A stretch of DNA of 64,000 nucleotides from Durusdinium trenchii (taxonomy: Eukaryota; Sar; Dinophyceae; Suessiales; Symbiodiniaceae): positions 650,378-714,377 of the forward strand of contig CAXAMN010023295.1 in assembly GCA_963970005.1 (NCBI GenBank), read 5' to 3'. Shown piece by piece: positions 23,601 to 32,523 of the stretch. The notes under the pieces were generated by a model. The model saw only the letters and a list, made by a program, of their open reading frames with translations, was not told the origin of the DNA and made no database searches. Each line of letters begins with the position of its first letter. Position 1 is the stretch's first letter. The position numbers and the translations under genes were made by a program.

Positions 23601-24918
23601 CAGATGCACCTGGGTCAAGCATGGTGGCATCCGGTCGGTCGGTGCCCATCTCATCCTGGAACAGGACCAAGGCGGTCTCATTCTGCAAGGCCATACCCTC
23701 AGTGGGTGCAGGTCTCTTGTTGGACGATGAGGGTGATTTCGCACCTTGTGGACATTGCGCTGCCCAATGACCTGGTTGGCCACAACGAAGGCATGTAGTT
23801 GCCTTTGCACGACCTTTTGGATCAGCCTTTCCACCTGAGGAGGGTAGATAGCGCACCACATTCTTTCCTTTTCCTTTGCTTTTGCTCTTGCCCTTTCCTT
23901 TGTTCTTGCCGGCGCCCTTCGAAGGTGAAGAGGATCCAGAGGCGGGCGAAGCGTTCTGGCCATCAGTGAGGGCGACGATCGGCAGGTAGCCACGAGCCAA
24001 CTTGAGCTGCTGGAATCTTTGCCGGGCATCCAAGTAGGTGGCATAGGCGTGGTCATACTCTTCGGCCAACTCTTGAGGATCTTCGGACAGGTCATGGTGT
24101 TCTCCAGGTTCATCCTCTTCGCCGTAGTAGATGGCGTCATAGTCAAAGTCAGCCTCATCGTCAGGGGCAGTGTCATCATACCATTCGTCGGCCTCATAGT
24201 AGGCGTCTTCTGTCCAGGGTTGCTCGGACCAGTAGGCATCTTCTTCATCGAATGCGGCGTAGCCGCGGCCCTTCCAGCGGTTGAACTTTCGATCACGTTC
24301 AGCATTCCAGCCGCCTGCTTTGTAGTCCTGACCGAACAGCAGGTACAGGGCTTCGATGACAGGATTCTTTTCCAACGTAGGAGCCTTCAGCGTCACCATT
24401 TGGCGTTGCTCCTTTGACAAAGCAGCACGTCGGAGTAGATGCCATCCTTGAACCTGGACTGGAAGAGTAACATTGTGGGCAGTCAAACGACGATAGGCGG
24501 TGTCATGGTCGGTGACGAAGGACAGGAGGCTTTGCTGTGGCTTCCTTTGCAACAAGTTGAAGTACTCCTCAAAGTCATTCGGAAGGAGCACACGATCGTC
24601 ATACTCGAAGTTCTTGTCGAGCTTGGTGATGATCTTGCTGAAGCCATCCTCTTTCTCAGCCTCTTCAACTGAGAAGTCCTCGAACAACCGCCACGTCACA
24701 CCCTGAAAACTTCCCAGGATGTTCAGGACGGACTCGGCTGAACGCTTGCTGATCTTCATCTTGTGGTGGTAGAGCATCAGCCTCTTTCTGTACTCTTTGT
24801 AGTCCTGGGGTTGTCCACTGAACAGTGGAACGAAGGAGTCGCGCAGGTTGAGGTAGTCACCATCCTTGGAACCTTCTGCAGCCGATGTCGTTGGTGGCAT
24901 TCTCAAACAAGTAGCCAA
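20374..24918 (-). CDS. copia ORF1: gag, protease, methyltransferase-like region, integrase
   Basis: This 1,514-codon ORF starts 129 bp inside the 5' LTR. In order it holds a gag-like region with a capsid-type start (FVPLFSGQPQDYKEYRKRL); a CCHC zinc knuckle, CLRCGQPGHWAAQC, near 23750-23800; an aspartic protease with active-site motif LDPGAS near 23605-23625 (DPG instead of the usual DSG or DTG) and LMGRPVIE; a region with EIYCGKARTG (about 22940-22970), PECHLWS (about 22785-22805) and LEQPRHALSW (about 22615-22645) that resembles C5 methyltransferase motifs I, IV and VI; and an integrase with an HHCC-type start (LHRNLGHP, CVACLKH) and catalytic D, D and E in QADVF, ISDEG and LVERRH. The last 100 codons lie out of frame with the RT ORF. 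Confidence 0.93.
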   Translation of the reverse strand: MATCLRMPPTTSAAEGSKDGDYLNLRDSFVPLFSGQPQDYKEYRKRLMLYHHKMKISKRSAESVLNILGSFQGVTWRLFEDFSVEEAEKEDGFSKIITKLDKNFEYDDRVLLPNDFEEYFNLLQRKPQQSLLSFVTDHDTAYRRLTAHNVTLPVQVQGWHLLRRAALSKEQRQMVTLKAPTLEKNPVIEALYLLFGQDYKAGGWNAERDRKFNRWKGRGYAAFDEEDAYWSEQPWTEDAYYEADEWYDDTAPDDEADFDYDAIYYGEEDEPGEHHDLSEDPQELAEEYDHAYATYLDARQRFQQLKLARGYLPIVALTDGQNASPASGSSSPSKGAGKNKGKGKSKSKGKGKNVVRYLPSSGGKADPKGRAKATTCLRCGQPGHWAAQCPQGAKSPSSSNKRPAPTEGMALQNETALVLFQDEMGTDRPDATMLDPGASAFLCGYGPFGRYLSHLHSMNYPINTIRFARCDRQFHFGGDASSRASWTVDLPVMIDGQFGTIQCYLVPGNTPMLMGRPVIEALHMGIDFSQKRIRFGQSPWTSVLVGRHGEYLLSLTTGMEEVPDPTKTLFSLRIAEETPGSHLHFEDSNKLEHVFQAEDVALAGGELQSTRLHRHALRTMETQLVTTSNSTEAYITQELHNPPDHRRVLWEIYCGKARTGHIAEELGMKVERFSLDNGWDFNLISHQPQLLQRLDEEEPDEVLVTPECHLWSRMQTLACRTPAQQEALKARREHHHRRHLCFAKRIYLRQVTNARHAHLEQPRHALSWNTMALRDLPGYYADFDQCRYGAMCMDTDGIWRPVQKSTRLLTTKQAVLEAFQLKCDHDHYHCPLEGSAPGYGRRTTYLEDYQPGFAATLAAALARPETAQLWDTAYVVDETGKKETGHLLKLKSEHRQDALRTVQRLHRNLGHPAPDALADLLTARGAHPTVIAAAKEYKCVACLKHKKPNQVAPSSMPQPKTFNEVIQADVFYLKPADRKFAVLSIVDVGTKFMAAYLLHEETSKSYITALEKMWVRHFGPPKKLISDEGRPWLGAPFESWTSSLGIDHQVAPGEAHERLSLVERRHAVLRRACEVYMDDRKLSDAAGIKEALCYVIPQQNATPAVAGFSPSQWVLGFQPELSHLMDSNLNAAQLAGNNSSFEENLERRTAAKMALASADADSKLRRALSRKYQGQNRVFQLGERVWFWRDARQGALNKIRWLGPAHVVLREEDAEADTAAPKVKTYWLAYKTQLIRAAPHHVRADILGPQHVLEDLQSALNKVRQLKSRGVTRFYDLRRVNRQQLDDVEEDEQHTDPDGPLLEEDDDEPPRHRFRLEPPVPTAEAPPQIIVPDAEYEPTSPAHSSFAPTSPRAPPTPVMAEPNMLLPMAPAEITVPGSPATTRSRSRAPTVVEPSEEPTIPSAAPTPHAASPPAIATAPQASMSGPSLDPDTAALYEPVDAETFQQRRVRFNRQETLSFGPPAKTAHWVTTAIQHDVTNNNTRSRTQQCRAQHTSNSGSRRSASPSIGSSSCFG

Positions 24919-25033
24919 GACCGAAAGGGCTCTTCAACGAGGAAACCAAAGAGCTCTCCCAAGGGTTCGTGACAAAGGACTTATGCAGAACCTCGTTCTT
25001 CTTCGCGCAAAGGACTCGGAGCCCCCCGGAGGA

Positions 25034-25046
25034 GGCTCCGCTACCA
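25034..25046 (-). other. primer-binding site of the copia element
   Basis: On the coding strand the sequence just inside the 5' LTR reads TGGTAGCGGAGCC, one base from the LTR. It is close to the copia-type site TGGTATCAGAGC, which pairs with the 3' end of initiator methionine tRNA. The complementary tRNA would start AGCGGAG, and its A at position 1 fits an initiator tRNA. Confidence 0.75.
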
Positions 25047-25047
25047 A

Positions 25048-25231
25048 TGCGAAAAAGGGTAGCAGCGGCACCCGAAGTCCGCAAACACGAAAACAAGAGG
25101 GCGCACTGAAGCGCCGCGGCCGCGCCTTTTGCAAGGCAACTGCCCTCCCAGTCTTGAGAGGGAACGACGGTAAGTGAAGGTCAAAAACAGTTCGAACTGC
25201 CGAAACACAAGTGCACAGCGTGAACTTTACA
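25048..25231 (-). repeat. 5' LTR of the copia element
   Basis: This 184-bp copy is on the upstream side of the minus-strand element and is followed on the plus strand by the CAGTA duplication at 25232-25236. At this length it is a short LTR. No promoter motif can be named with confidence. Confidence 0.97.
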
Positions 25232-25236
25232 CAGTA

Positions 25237-27298
25237 CATATATATATATATAGAGAGGAAAAAACTGAACTTTACGCACGATTGATTGTGCCAAGGGTCT
25301 TCATAATTCAGGCACATCTACGACTTGCAATGAGTGGGTAATGAAATGTAATGAATGAACGCTTGAGGACCACCCCGATAAATCTACACCCAGTCGCCAT
25401 GCTTGTATGGCATTGGCCATGACGGACAAACATCGAAACCACGGCATTCATCCGATGTCTCTAAGGTGTCCTCCGCCTTCTTCTGCAAGAGCCCGGTCAC
25501 ATCACAGTCTCCTGCATAAGAGCCCGGACTCAGAAAGAGCATGAACAGGGAACACTGAGACACTAATCTGAGGATATCCCAGGCTTCCTCGCATTTCCCG
25601 CTACAAAAACCTAAACAACACTAATAGTTGGACATCTACCAGAAGTCGTTCCATGTGTTCAAGCGTAAACTTTCGGTGCACATCCGTGCGTCATAAGCAA
25701 TAGAGGCTTGACATTCCTAAGCTCCTCAAGTTCCCACAGTTACACTAAGAGCCCCAAAACTGCTTTGTAGCTTCATTATTGGTAATCGATGGAAGCTGAC
25801 AGCAGGCCCAGTCCTGTTTCACACTCGTCCGCCGCAAGGGCGGAAAGAGCTGTAAGGCCAGTGCCTGGGAGTGTTCAACGACGAAAGAGGCCGGGGAAAT
25901 GCCTGTTACCTTTTAGATCCTTTTAGAGTCGAATTGGAAGAACATGATCGACTTTAAGAATGAGGACTGGACTCAAGAATGGGCTAGTCAAGCATGATTA
26001 AGAGCCCGTTGGCTACAAGTCACCCATCTCAACCCATGAGCTCGAGAATCGGCCCCTTCGAAGGCAGAAGAACGAGGGGTAGGAGTTGGCCTCACCTTTT
26101 GGGTGGATCCTTGGCCTCACCTCATGGGCGTCTAAAAGTCGTGCTTGGCTGGTTGGCGCACCCGCAGTACACTGGACAACCCCTGTTTGTAGAGGAACAT
26201 GGTATCCAAGGGTCGCCATCCACCTCCATTACTCCGGGAAGTGCACGGGAGACTGGTCCTTTCGCACCACGGCCCAACTAGTCCGGGCCGTGGTGGTGGT
26301 TCAACGGCTTTAAGATGTAAAACCTTATGATATATCATTCAAAACCCATCAAAACCCATATGTTTTAATGTTTAATATAATATATATATATATATGCGTG
26401 TGTGTGTGTGTGTGTTAATAACGTTATGTATGGGCCATATCATTTGTTGATATGTGTGTTATATTCCCTTAACCCCGTTAGGTCGCAGCGATGCACCAAT
26501 TTACATTTGCCACTGGTCGCAAGCTTGCGGGGGGTTGTGGAGGGATCAGTGCTACAAGGCTTGGGCCTAAGGGCCTAAGGGCCTATGAGTTGGTTTATCC
26601 ATGCAAAAGCGCGTGACCAATCAGCGTTGAGCTTCCCTGTGGGTCTGGCGAGCGTGAGGTAGCTTTCTCCCACATGGCCACATGTCCGGGCGGGGTGGCG
26701 AAAGAAGCCAAGGTGCAAAGAAGCCAGCGCATGCTCGGAAGGTTTTCCAACACTCCTAATGGGTGTGCGATAAGCTTCTCACAAGTGCTGCAACAGCTGC
26801 GGGAACCAGGTTTCCGAGTGTCATGGATGTCATGCAGCATCAAGCAGCTCGGAGTGGAAACGTTGGCTCTTCTAAAACTGAGTCTCGCCGAGATGAGGGT
26901 CGTTTTCGATGCTCGACCTTTGGTGAACACGGAGTGTGGAACCTGCATGGCACCATGAAGGATCGAAACTTTGGCACCCACACCGGGGTCTTTGAGTCTT
27001 TCCAAGGCGGGGGTCACCGTGTCAGGATGATTGGGACCCACTCCGAACAGTGATCCAGTCCAAAACAAGATGTGGGAATGGGGCGAGCCCACACCATCTG
27101 CAATCACAGGTGTCATGACAACTCCCACAACAACCATGTCAATCCCTGTCATGTCATGCCATGTTAAACCACCTCACCTGAGTTCACCTGAGTTCCCGAC
27201 GGTTTGCTGGGAGGCGTCTCCTCAGCGAACGAGAAGAGGTACAGACTGGATAGCCCATGCTGGATCAGCGATCAGACCAGACGGAGCGAAACCTATTC
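25237..27298. other. no gene recognised between the two retroelements
   Basis: There is a (TA)n run at about 25238-25253, a (TA)n/(TG)n compound microsatellite at about 26382-26414, and three copies of gggcctaa near 26552-26583. A 185-codon minus-strand ORF at 26595-27152 has no domain and no coding-like composition that I recognise. Confidence 0.45.
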
Positions 27299-27380
27299 AT
27301 GTAGACTCTTGAGGACCATAAACCTCCCCGTTGAAGAGGATGTTCAATTCGGGTGGTGTATGGTCCTCAAGAGTCTACAT
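27299..27380. repeat. perfect 22-bp inverted repeat (hairpin)
   Basis: The arms are 27299-27320 and 27359-27380, exact reverse complements (atgtagactcttgaggacca and its complement, plus two bases) around a 38-bp loop. It lies about 150 bp left of the assembly gap. It could be a tiny inverted-repeat element, an introner-like unit, or a terminator-like fold. Only the symmetry is certain. Confidence 0.9.
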
Positions 27381-27527
27381 TACTTGGATTGACTTAAGGA
27401 ACCCGGGGAAAAGTCTCCCTGGAAGATAGAACATTCCCCGAAGCAAAACAAGCACCAGGATTTCTATAGACTGTATATATAGGGGCACTCGGGCACATTT
27501 TCAGCCAGCAGTATTGGTTAGTGTGTC

Positions 27528-27537
27528 NNNNNNNNNN
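27528..27537. other. assembly gap of 10 N with duplicated flanks
   Basis: The 15-mer attggttagtgtgtc occurs on both sides, at 27513-27527 and 27538-27552. The simplest reading is that two contigs overlap by 15 bp and were joined with a placeholder gap. A collapsed terminal repeat of the neighbouring retroelement is also possible. Confidence 0.95.
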
Positions 27538-27562
27538 ATTGGTTAGTGTGTCGAGGGATGCC

Positions 27563-30500
27563 TCATTTTGAGGTCTTGAATGCCCACTTCACCCCGCTTG
27601 ACCCGGTCGTTGCGACGCCCTCCGTTCCATGTTGAAAAAGAACATACCAAGCCTTTTCGGGAATCTTGGCTTCAGCATACCGAAAGCTGGTTTCAAGGAC
27701 TTCATTGAAACTTTCCATTGCGACCAGGATGGCTTCTCGAGCTGCAGGGGGCAAATCTGTCATGAAGGTGCTCGCCGCCACTTCTTGCAGATAAATATTC
27801 ATCACTTTGAGTGACAGCCAACGGCCTCTTCTTTGCACCATTTCTGCGGACTCGGTGAGGCTGATCATATAGGTTGCCCCACCTGGTCGAAAGGAAGCCA
27901 GCGTCATCGGTTTCTGGCCGTTCATCTCTTTGATCGGCAGGCCCAGCTTAAGCAAAATCTTGTCAAGCCTGTGCCTCAGAGTAGAGGATGAACCAGGCCA
28001 GAGGGGCTCTTCTGGTCGGAGGTCTCCAAGTCCAATCCAAGCAACTCTCATCAGATCTGGAGCCTCTAACTTGCTGTTTTGGTGGCGTGCCGCCCTGAAC
28101 CTGGTCTTCGGTTCCAAAATCCTCCAAAGGATGTGATCAATGGAGAATCTTACATCCTGAGGAAAAATCACATCTCTCCTCCTGGCGGCCATCAGCTCTC
28201 CTGGCCTCAGGAGCATACCCCAGCACAGCGCAAAAAGGGCTGCCTCGCGCTTCCAGCCCCAAACCAAACAACTGGCAAGTACTGCCAGGAGCAGCTGTAC
28301 GGGCATAGCCCGGTGGTGTTCAACAGGTTCAAAGGAGGTCCACATAGCACAGAGGTCCCAAGCCTGTTGGAGGGACCTCCTGAGGATCGGCCTTTTTGCG
28401 CTAACCAGATTGATGGTTTCTGCCAGGTGGTAGTATGGTTTTCCCTCAGCAAAAAGGAATCTACCATACTTTGATAGCACGTTGTTGACCTTGTCCAGAT
28501 CCGGGGGGTTTTCAAGAAACACACTCTCAAAAGACAGTCCTTCTTGTCGCAGCCAACCATTCAGCGCAGCCGCCAACTGACTTCGCACGGAGGAGGTCAG
28601 CTGAGTCACACGTCTCCCCTCTGGCAGCTCCAAACCTTCTCGCTGCTTTCGCCTCAAGGCGTCTCCATGGCTCGCGCCCACGCACCCGCCTAGCCTACAA
28701 AAGGTCAGCAAGGAGAGCATTCCAATCAACTGGCGGAGATGCGGCCCTTCCCCCGGAAAACCAAGAGAGGGGTTGAAGTCCATGAAAGAGAGAGGATCGA
28801 GATCATACGCCGGCCCATACTGGCGAAAGCAGTGATGGCTGGAGAAGAAGCTAATCCAGGAGGGACAAAGGAGAAGGCTCACTCTGATCCAATTTGCTGT
28901 CCACCTCCGAAGACCTGACAGAGACGAGAGCCATCTGAGCTCCCTGCTACTGAGCGCTCCAAACCCAGGAGATGTTCGCTCAGGAATCTCGGTGTCCCGT
29001 GTAGGGTGATCAGCTGGATTCATCCGGGTGGGAGCATACCTGCCGGCCTGGTAGAGGCCATATGCAGTGGAAATGGTGCTAGCCCTCTTCAGCAAACATC
29101 TCAACGCATCAGACGAACTCCTCCCACGGACCAAGGCGCACAAGGCAACTTGGGAGTCAATGAACCCAACAAACCTGAGGTCTCCCCCACGAAGAGCTTC
29201 CGCCTCGTACGCTCGTAGAACAGCTGCTGCCTCAAGTACATTGATGTGGGGAGACCCATGCCATCTCCAGCTGGAAAGAACCTTCCAATCAGAAGTCAGC
29301 AGCACCTCATTTGAAAGTGCATCCTCAAGGCCCCTCTTGGCCCCAGCCAGAGCCACGCCTCCAAGGACTTGTTGGATGTGGCGCCAGAAAACAATTGCCA
29401 TAGCACGTGCCAAACCAGGACAGTATGTAGCACTGGGCTTGGTGTATTTTCCTTCAATGCGAAGATGAGGATGGTCTCGGGAACACTTCTTGGCCAGGCC
29501 ACTTGCATTCATCGAAACCACCAAAAGTGCAAACTCCTTCTGGTGCAGAGACCCATAGGCACAGGAGGCCAGATGGACCTCCTCGGCCCCCAGGGAAAGG
29601 AGGCCTTGCCACTGTGGGGTCCACCTCAGCTTCGATCTTCGAGTGGTCTCCATCATGCCCGGAGTCCTCGTCCTCTTTGCAATCATCAGCAGACCCATGC
29701 ACGAGAAGGCCATATCATTGCCATGCACCACTCTGGGATGAAGAGGATCAATTCCAAGGGGCTGCTTGTATGTCCTGAGACAAGGATGAGCCGCCGGACT
29801 GAATGTAGTGCAAGGAGGGGCTGCTAAGAAGGATCTCAGCCTGCCATGCTCACACATATAAGCCAGCCACTCAAAAACTCGTCGATCAGTGATGTCATAC
29901 TTCTGGGAGTAGGATATATCTATCACCGGCCCACAAACTGCCCCCAGCTTAGTGAGCTCACTTGTAACGACTCCGGCTCCTCCACAAACCTCAATGAAGT
30001 CAAAATGAAGGCCAACCGGCCTCCCAAAGTCCACCTCACGAGGAAGTTCATCCTCATCATCAGGCAGCTCTTCAAATCCTTCATCCTTGATCCTGTGAAG
30101 TGCCGCTGTTCTGCTTTGAAGCTTCTGGCTTTTGACCTTCTTCGTCGAGGTCCTCCACAAAACTCTTGAGATATCTTCTCCAACCTCAGCAAAGACAAGG
30201 CCCCCTTTTACGGTGGAGGCATCAGAAGCATAGACCCGATCAGAGAAAGGCGCTGCAATGTTGGTGATGGCCACAGGGCACAGGCATGATAGTACCAGCA
30301 ATTCCTCAGCTGCTGCTCGACACAAGGGCCGGAGGCGCGACTGCTCCGAAGACAGATCATCATGGTCTATCACCTGGAAGAGCTTGTTCATGTGGGCCAT
30401 AAGCGGTCTTCTGTAGAGGAGGACAGAGATCCATGACCCCACCAAAGAAGAATGCAGGCTATCTGTTGTGTAGGGAAACCCGGCAGCGACAGCACTCATC

Positions 30501-32523
30501 ATCATCAATCCAAAGCGTTTCTCACTCGGAGCCCCGAGGGAAACCAAACCCTTCCTTGCCAAGCCCTCGATGGAGTTGATCTCAGCACCAATCACCTTGA
30601 AATGCAGCGAATCAGAAATCTCCTTGTCATCTGATCCCAGGACCTTCTGCTTCTTGTATGTGTCTTTTGCTCTCTGCAAGGCCATAGAGGCTCGGTTGGG
30701 CTTGAGGTACTTGTCGCCCGATGCACCCGCAAGACCTTCTGCAGAGAGTACAAAATAGTCATCAATGACCAATCCAGAAACTGGAGAGTTGTGCAGGATA
30801 GAGGAATTTGCGCACAGGCGGTTGTCTGAGGGATGGCATCCACCTTCCTCTAACATAGCTTCATGGGCACAGCATGCAAACTCAACTCCTAGATGGTCTC
30901 CTTGGAAAAGAGCCCCAAAAGCTGCATACACCATCGAGTCATCGCTTTTGCTGACCAACAGCGGCTTCGGCATGCCCAGGAAGTCCCCCATGTCCTCTCG
31001 CGAGTGGGCGCTTCTCTTTCCATGATCTTGGAAATCCTCGCAAAACCGGTCATAGGCCATCGTGCCACTGAAATCTCGGAGAGGAAACGGAGGATAAAGA
31101 GTGTTCGATGCTGCACGTTCGTAGGAGACGGAGAACTGGTGGTAGAAGTCCCGCCTGTCTGCCACAGCTCCCACAATGACCTCCTCAAAGCGTTTTGCCT
31201 CTATCTGCAACAGAGCCGTGGCATTTGGGATGTTGTGAGAGGGACCCTCAAGAATCCTCCCTTCAACATAGTTCCTGCCACGACGATCTCCAATCTGTCG
31301 GTCGACATCTCTATTTTTCAGATTGCCAAAAACCTTTGTGTGTAGAAAGAGCTGATCTTCCTTTGGCCCATGTGACATAGGAATGAGCCGCAGCAGGCCA
31401 TTTGCATCCCATACCCTGCAGAGATCTCGGACCTGTTCTACATCACATTCACGAACATCTGGAAAGGATCCTGCGGGAGGACGAACATCAAAACGATTGA
31501 CATCCGGCTCAACAAAGGGCATGTACAAGAGATCAGAGAGGAATTCACGACAATCCCAGTCCCCTCTTCCAGAGAGCCTGATCCTTGAAGCTGTAAGTGG
31601 CCTGTAAGGGCGAAGCTCTTCACAAATGTCATTGTCCTCAGGCACGATTTGGCCGGAGGCTCCTCTGTGGTAGAAGGAGGAAGCATTCAAGCCCAGCTGT
31701 TGTATGGCGTCACCCAACTCCTTCAATCTTGCATCTAATTTGAAACTCTTACGGCCCATACCACCTATGGAAACTGTAGATGGGGGGCCGCTCGCTCTGA
31801 AAAGCGCCATGACTCGATCATAGACTTCTTTGTGTCTTTGAGAGGGGCGCCTCCGGATCAGGGCCAGAATGGACATAGGATCACGGAAGTGCTCAAAGTT
31901 CATTGCCATGATGGTCAGATGCATCAACTTCTGCAAAGCTCTGGCACGTCTCTTCTTCTGGCTAAGCCGACCCAGGCCATCCTCAAAAGCTGTAATGAAA
32001 GGCAGCGGGATGGGAAACAGAGCGGTAGCGACGCTGCTCAATCTGCCGTCGCGGCTGGCTGAAATAGTCCTCATAATAAAATAAGAGAACTTTGTCCTGG
32101 CACCCAAAACACATCGTACAAAATGATGAACCCATGCTGTAAGACTCACAGGCGACATCAAAGTACGGTAAGATATAGGCTCCTGCACAGGACATGTTGC
32201 ACCTAATTCAGGTTCGAGCCGATCTTGATCATCATCTTTCACATTGTCCAGATGAGCCAAGTAAGAACCACTTTCTGGCAACTGCGGCATGCGCCCACCC
32301 ACTTCAAATGGCATGCCGTTATATCCAACCTGACCCCGCACCGGAGGTCTCATAGAGCCACCACCGTGAGGAACACCATCGTCCGTCCCCTGCCCACGCT
32401 TCTTTCCCCTCTCAGGATTCCCCCGACCGTGTAAAGCGGAAGGCCGCTCTGAGGTAGGAGTGCTCGGCAAGGGGCCATCCAGAGAGGTACCAGAAGCAAG
32501 GCCACCACTGCAATTGGCCTGGG
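27563..32523 (-). CDS. DIRS-like pol: RT, RNase H with nested methyltransferase, tyrosine recombinase
   Basis: The frame is open from 34663, but the coding part should begin near the end of the upstream ORF (32524); the first Met after it is at 32353, giving about 1,596 residues. RT: RDFYHQF at about 31130-31165 and IDDYF at about 30757-30775 in place of YxDD. RNase H first part: VYASDASTVKGGLVF near 30200-30240. Methyltransferase: DFIEVCGGAGVV at about 29970-30007 (motif I), AAPPCTTFSPAA at about 29790-29822 (motif IV with catalytic Cys), METTRRSKLRW near 29620-29660 and YGSLHQKEF near 29530-29560. RNase H second part: INVLEAAAVL (about 29220-29245), FIDSQVALCALV (about 29135-29170), NPADHPTR (about 28990-29015). 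Tyrosine recombinase: LLRPGEL (about 28195-28215), ASFRPGGATYM (about 27866-27900), RRGRWLS and the Tyr in IYLQ (about 27785-27800). The conserved His before the second Arg reads Ala. It lies in the -1 frame relative to the ORF before it. Confidence 0.92.

Larger units (their letters stand above)
16958..25231 (-). mobile_element. Ty1/copia LTR retrotransposon, nearly intact
   Basis: The element is 8,274 bp and has direct LTRs at 16958-17140 and 25048-25231, each starting TG and ending CA. A 5-bp target duplication, CAGTA, lies at 16953-16957 and 25232-25236. A primer-binding site follows the 5' LTR. The order gag, zinc knuckle, protease, methyltransferase-like region, integrase, RT, RNase H places it in Ty1/copia, where integrase precedes RT. 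The LTRs differ by one base, so insertion is recent. No canonical polypurine tract is visible before the 3' LTR; the sequence there is CTCTCCCCCA. The last pol codon abuts the LTR and the stop codon lies inside it. The target was a (TA)n microsatellite upstream of the GH1 gene. Confidence 0.97.

Noticed and set aside
26595..27152. Minus-strand ORF of 185 codons between the two retroelements
   Set aside because: No motif, no splice context, and ordinary composition for a GC-moderate random ORF.
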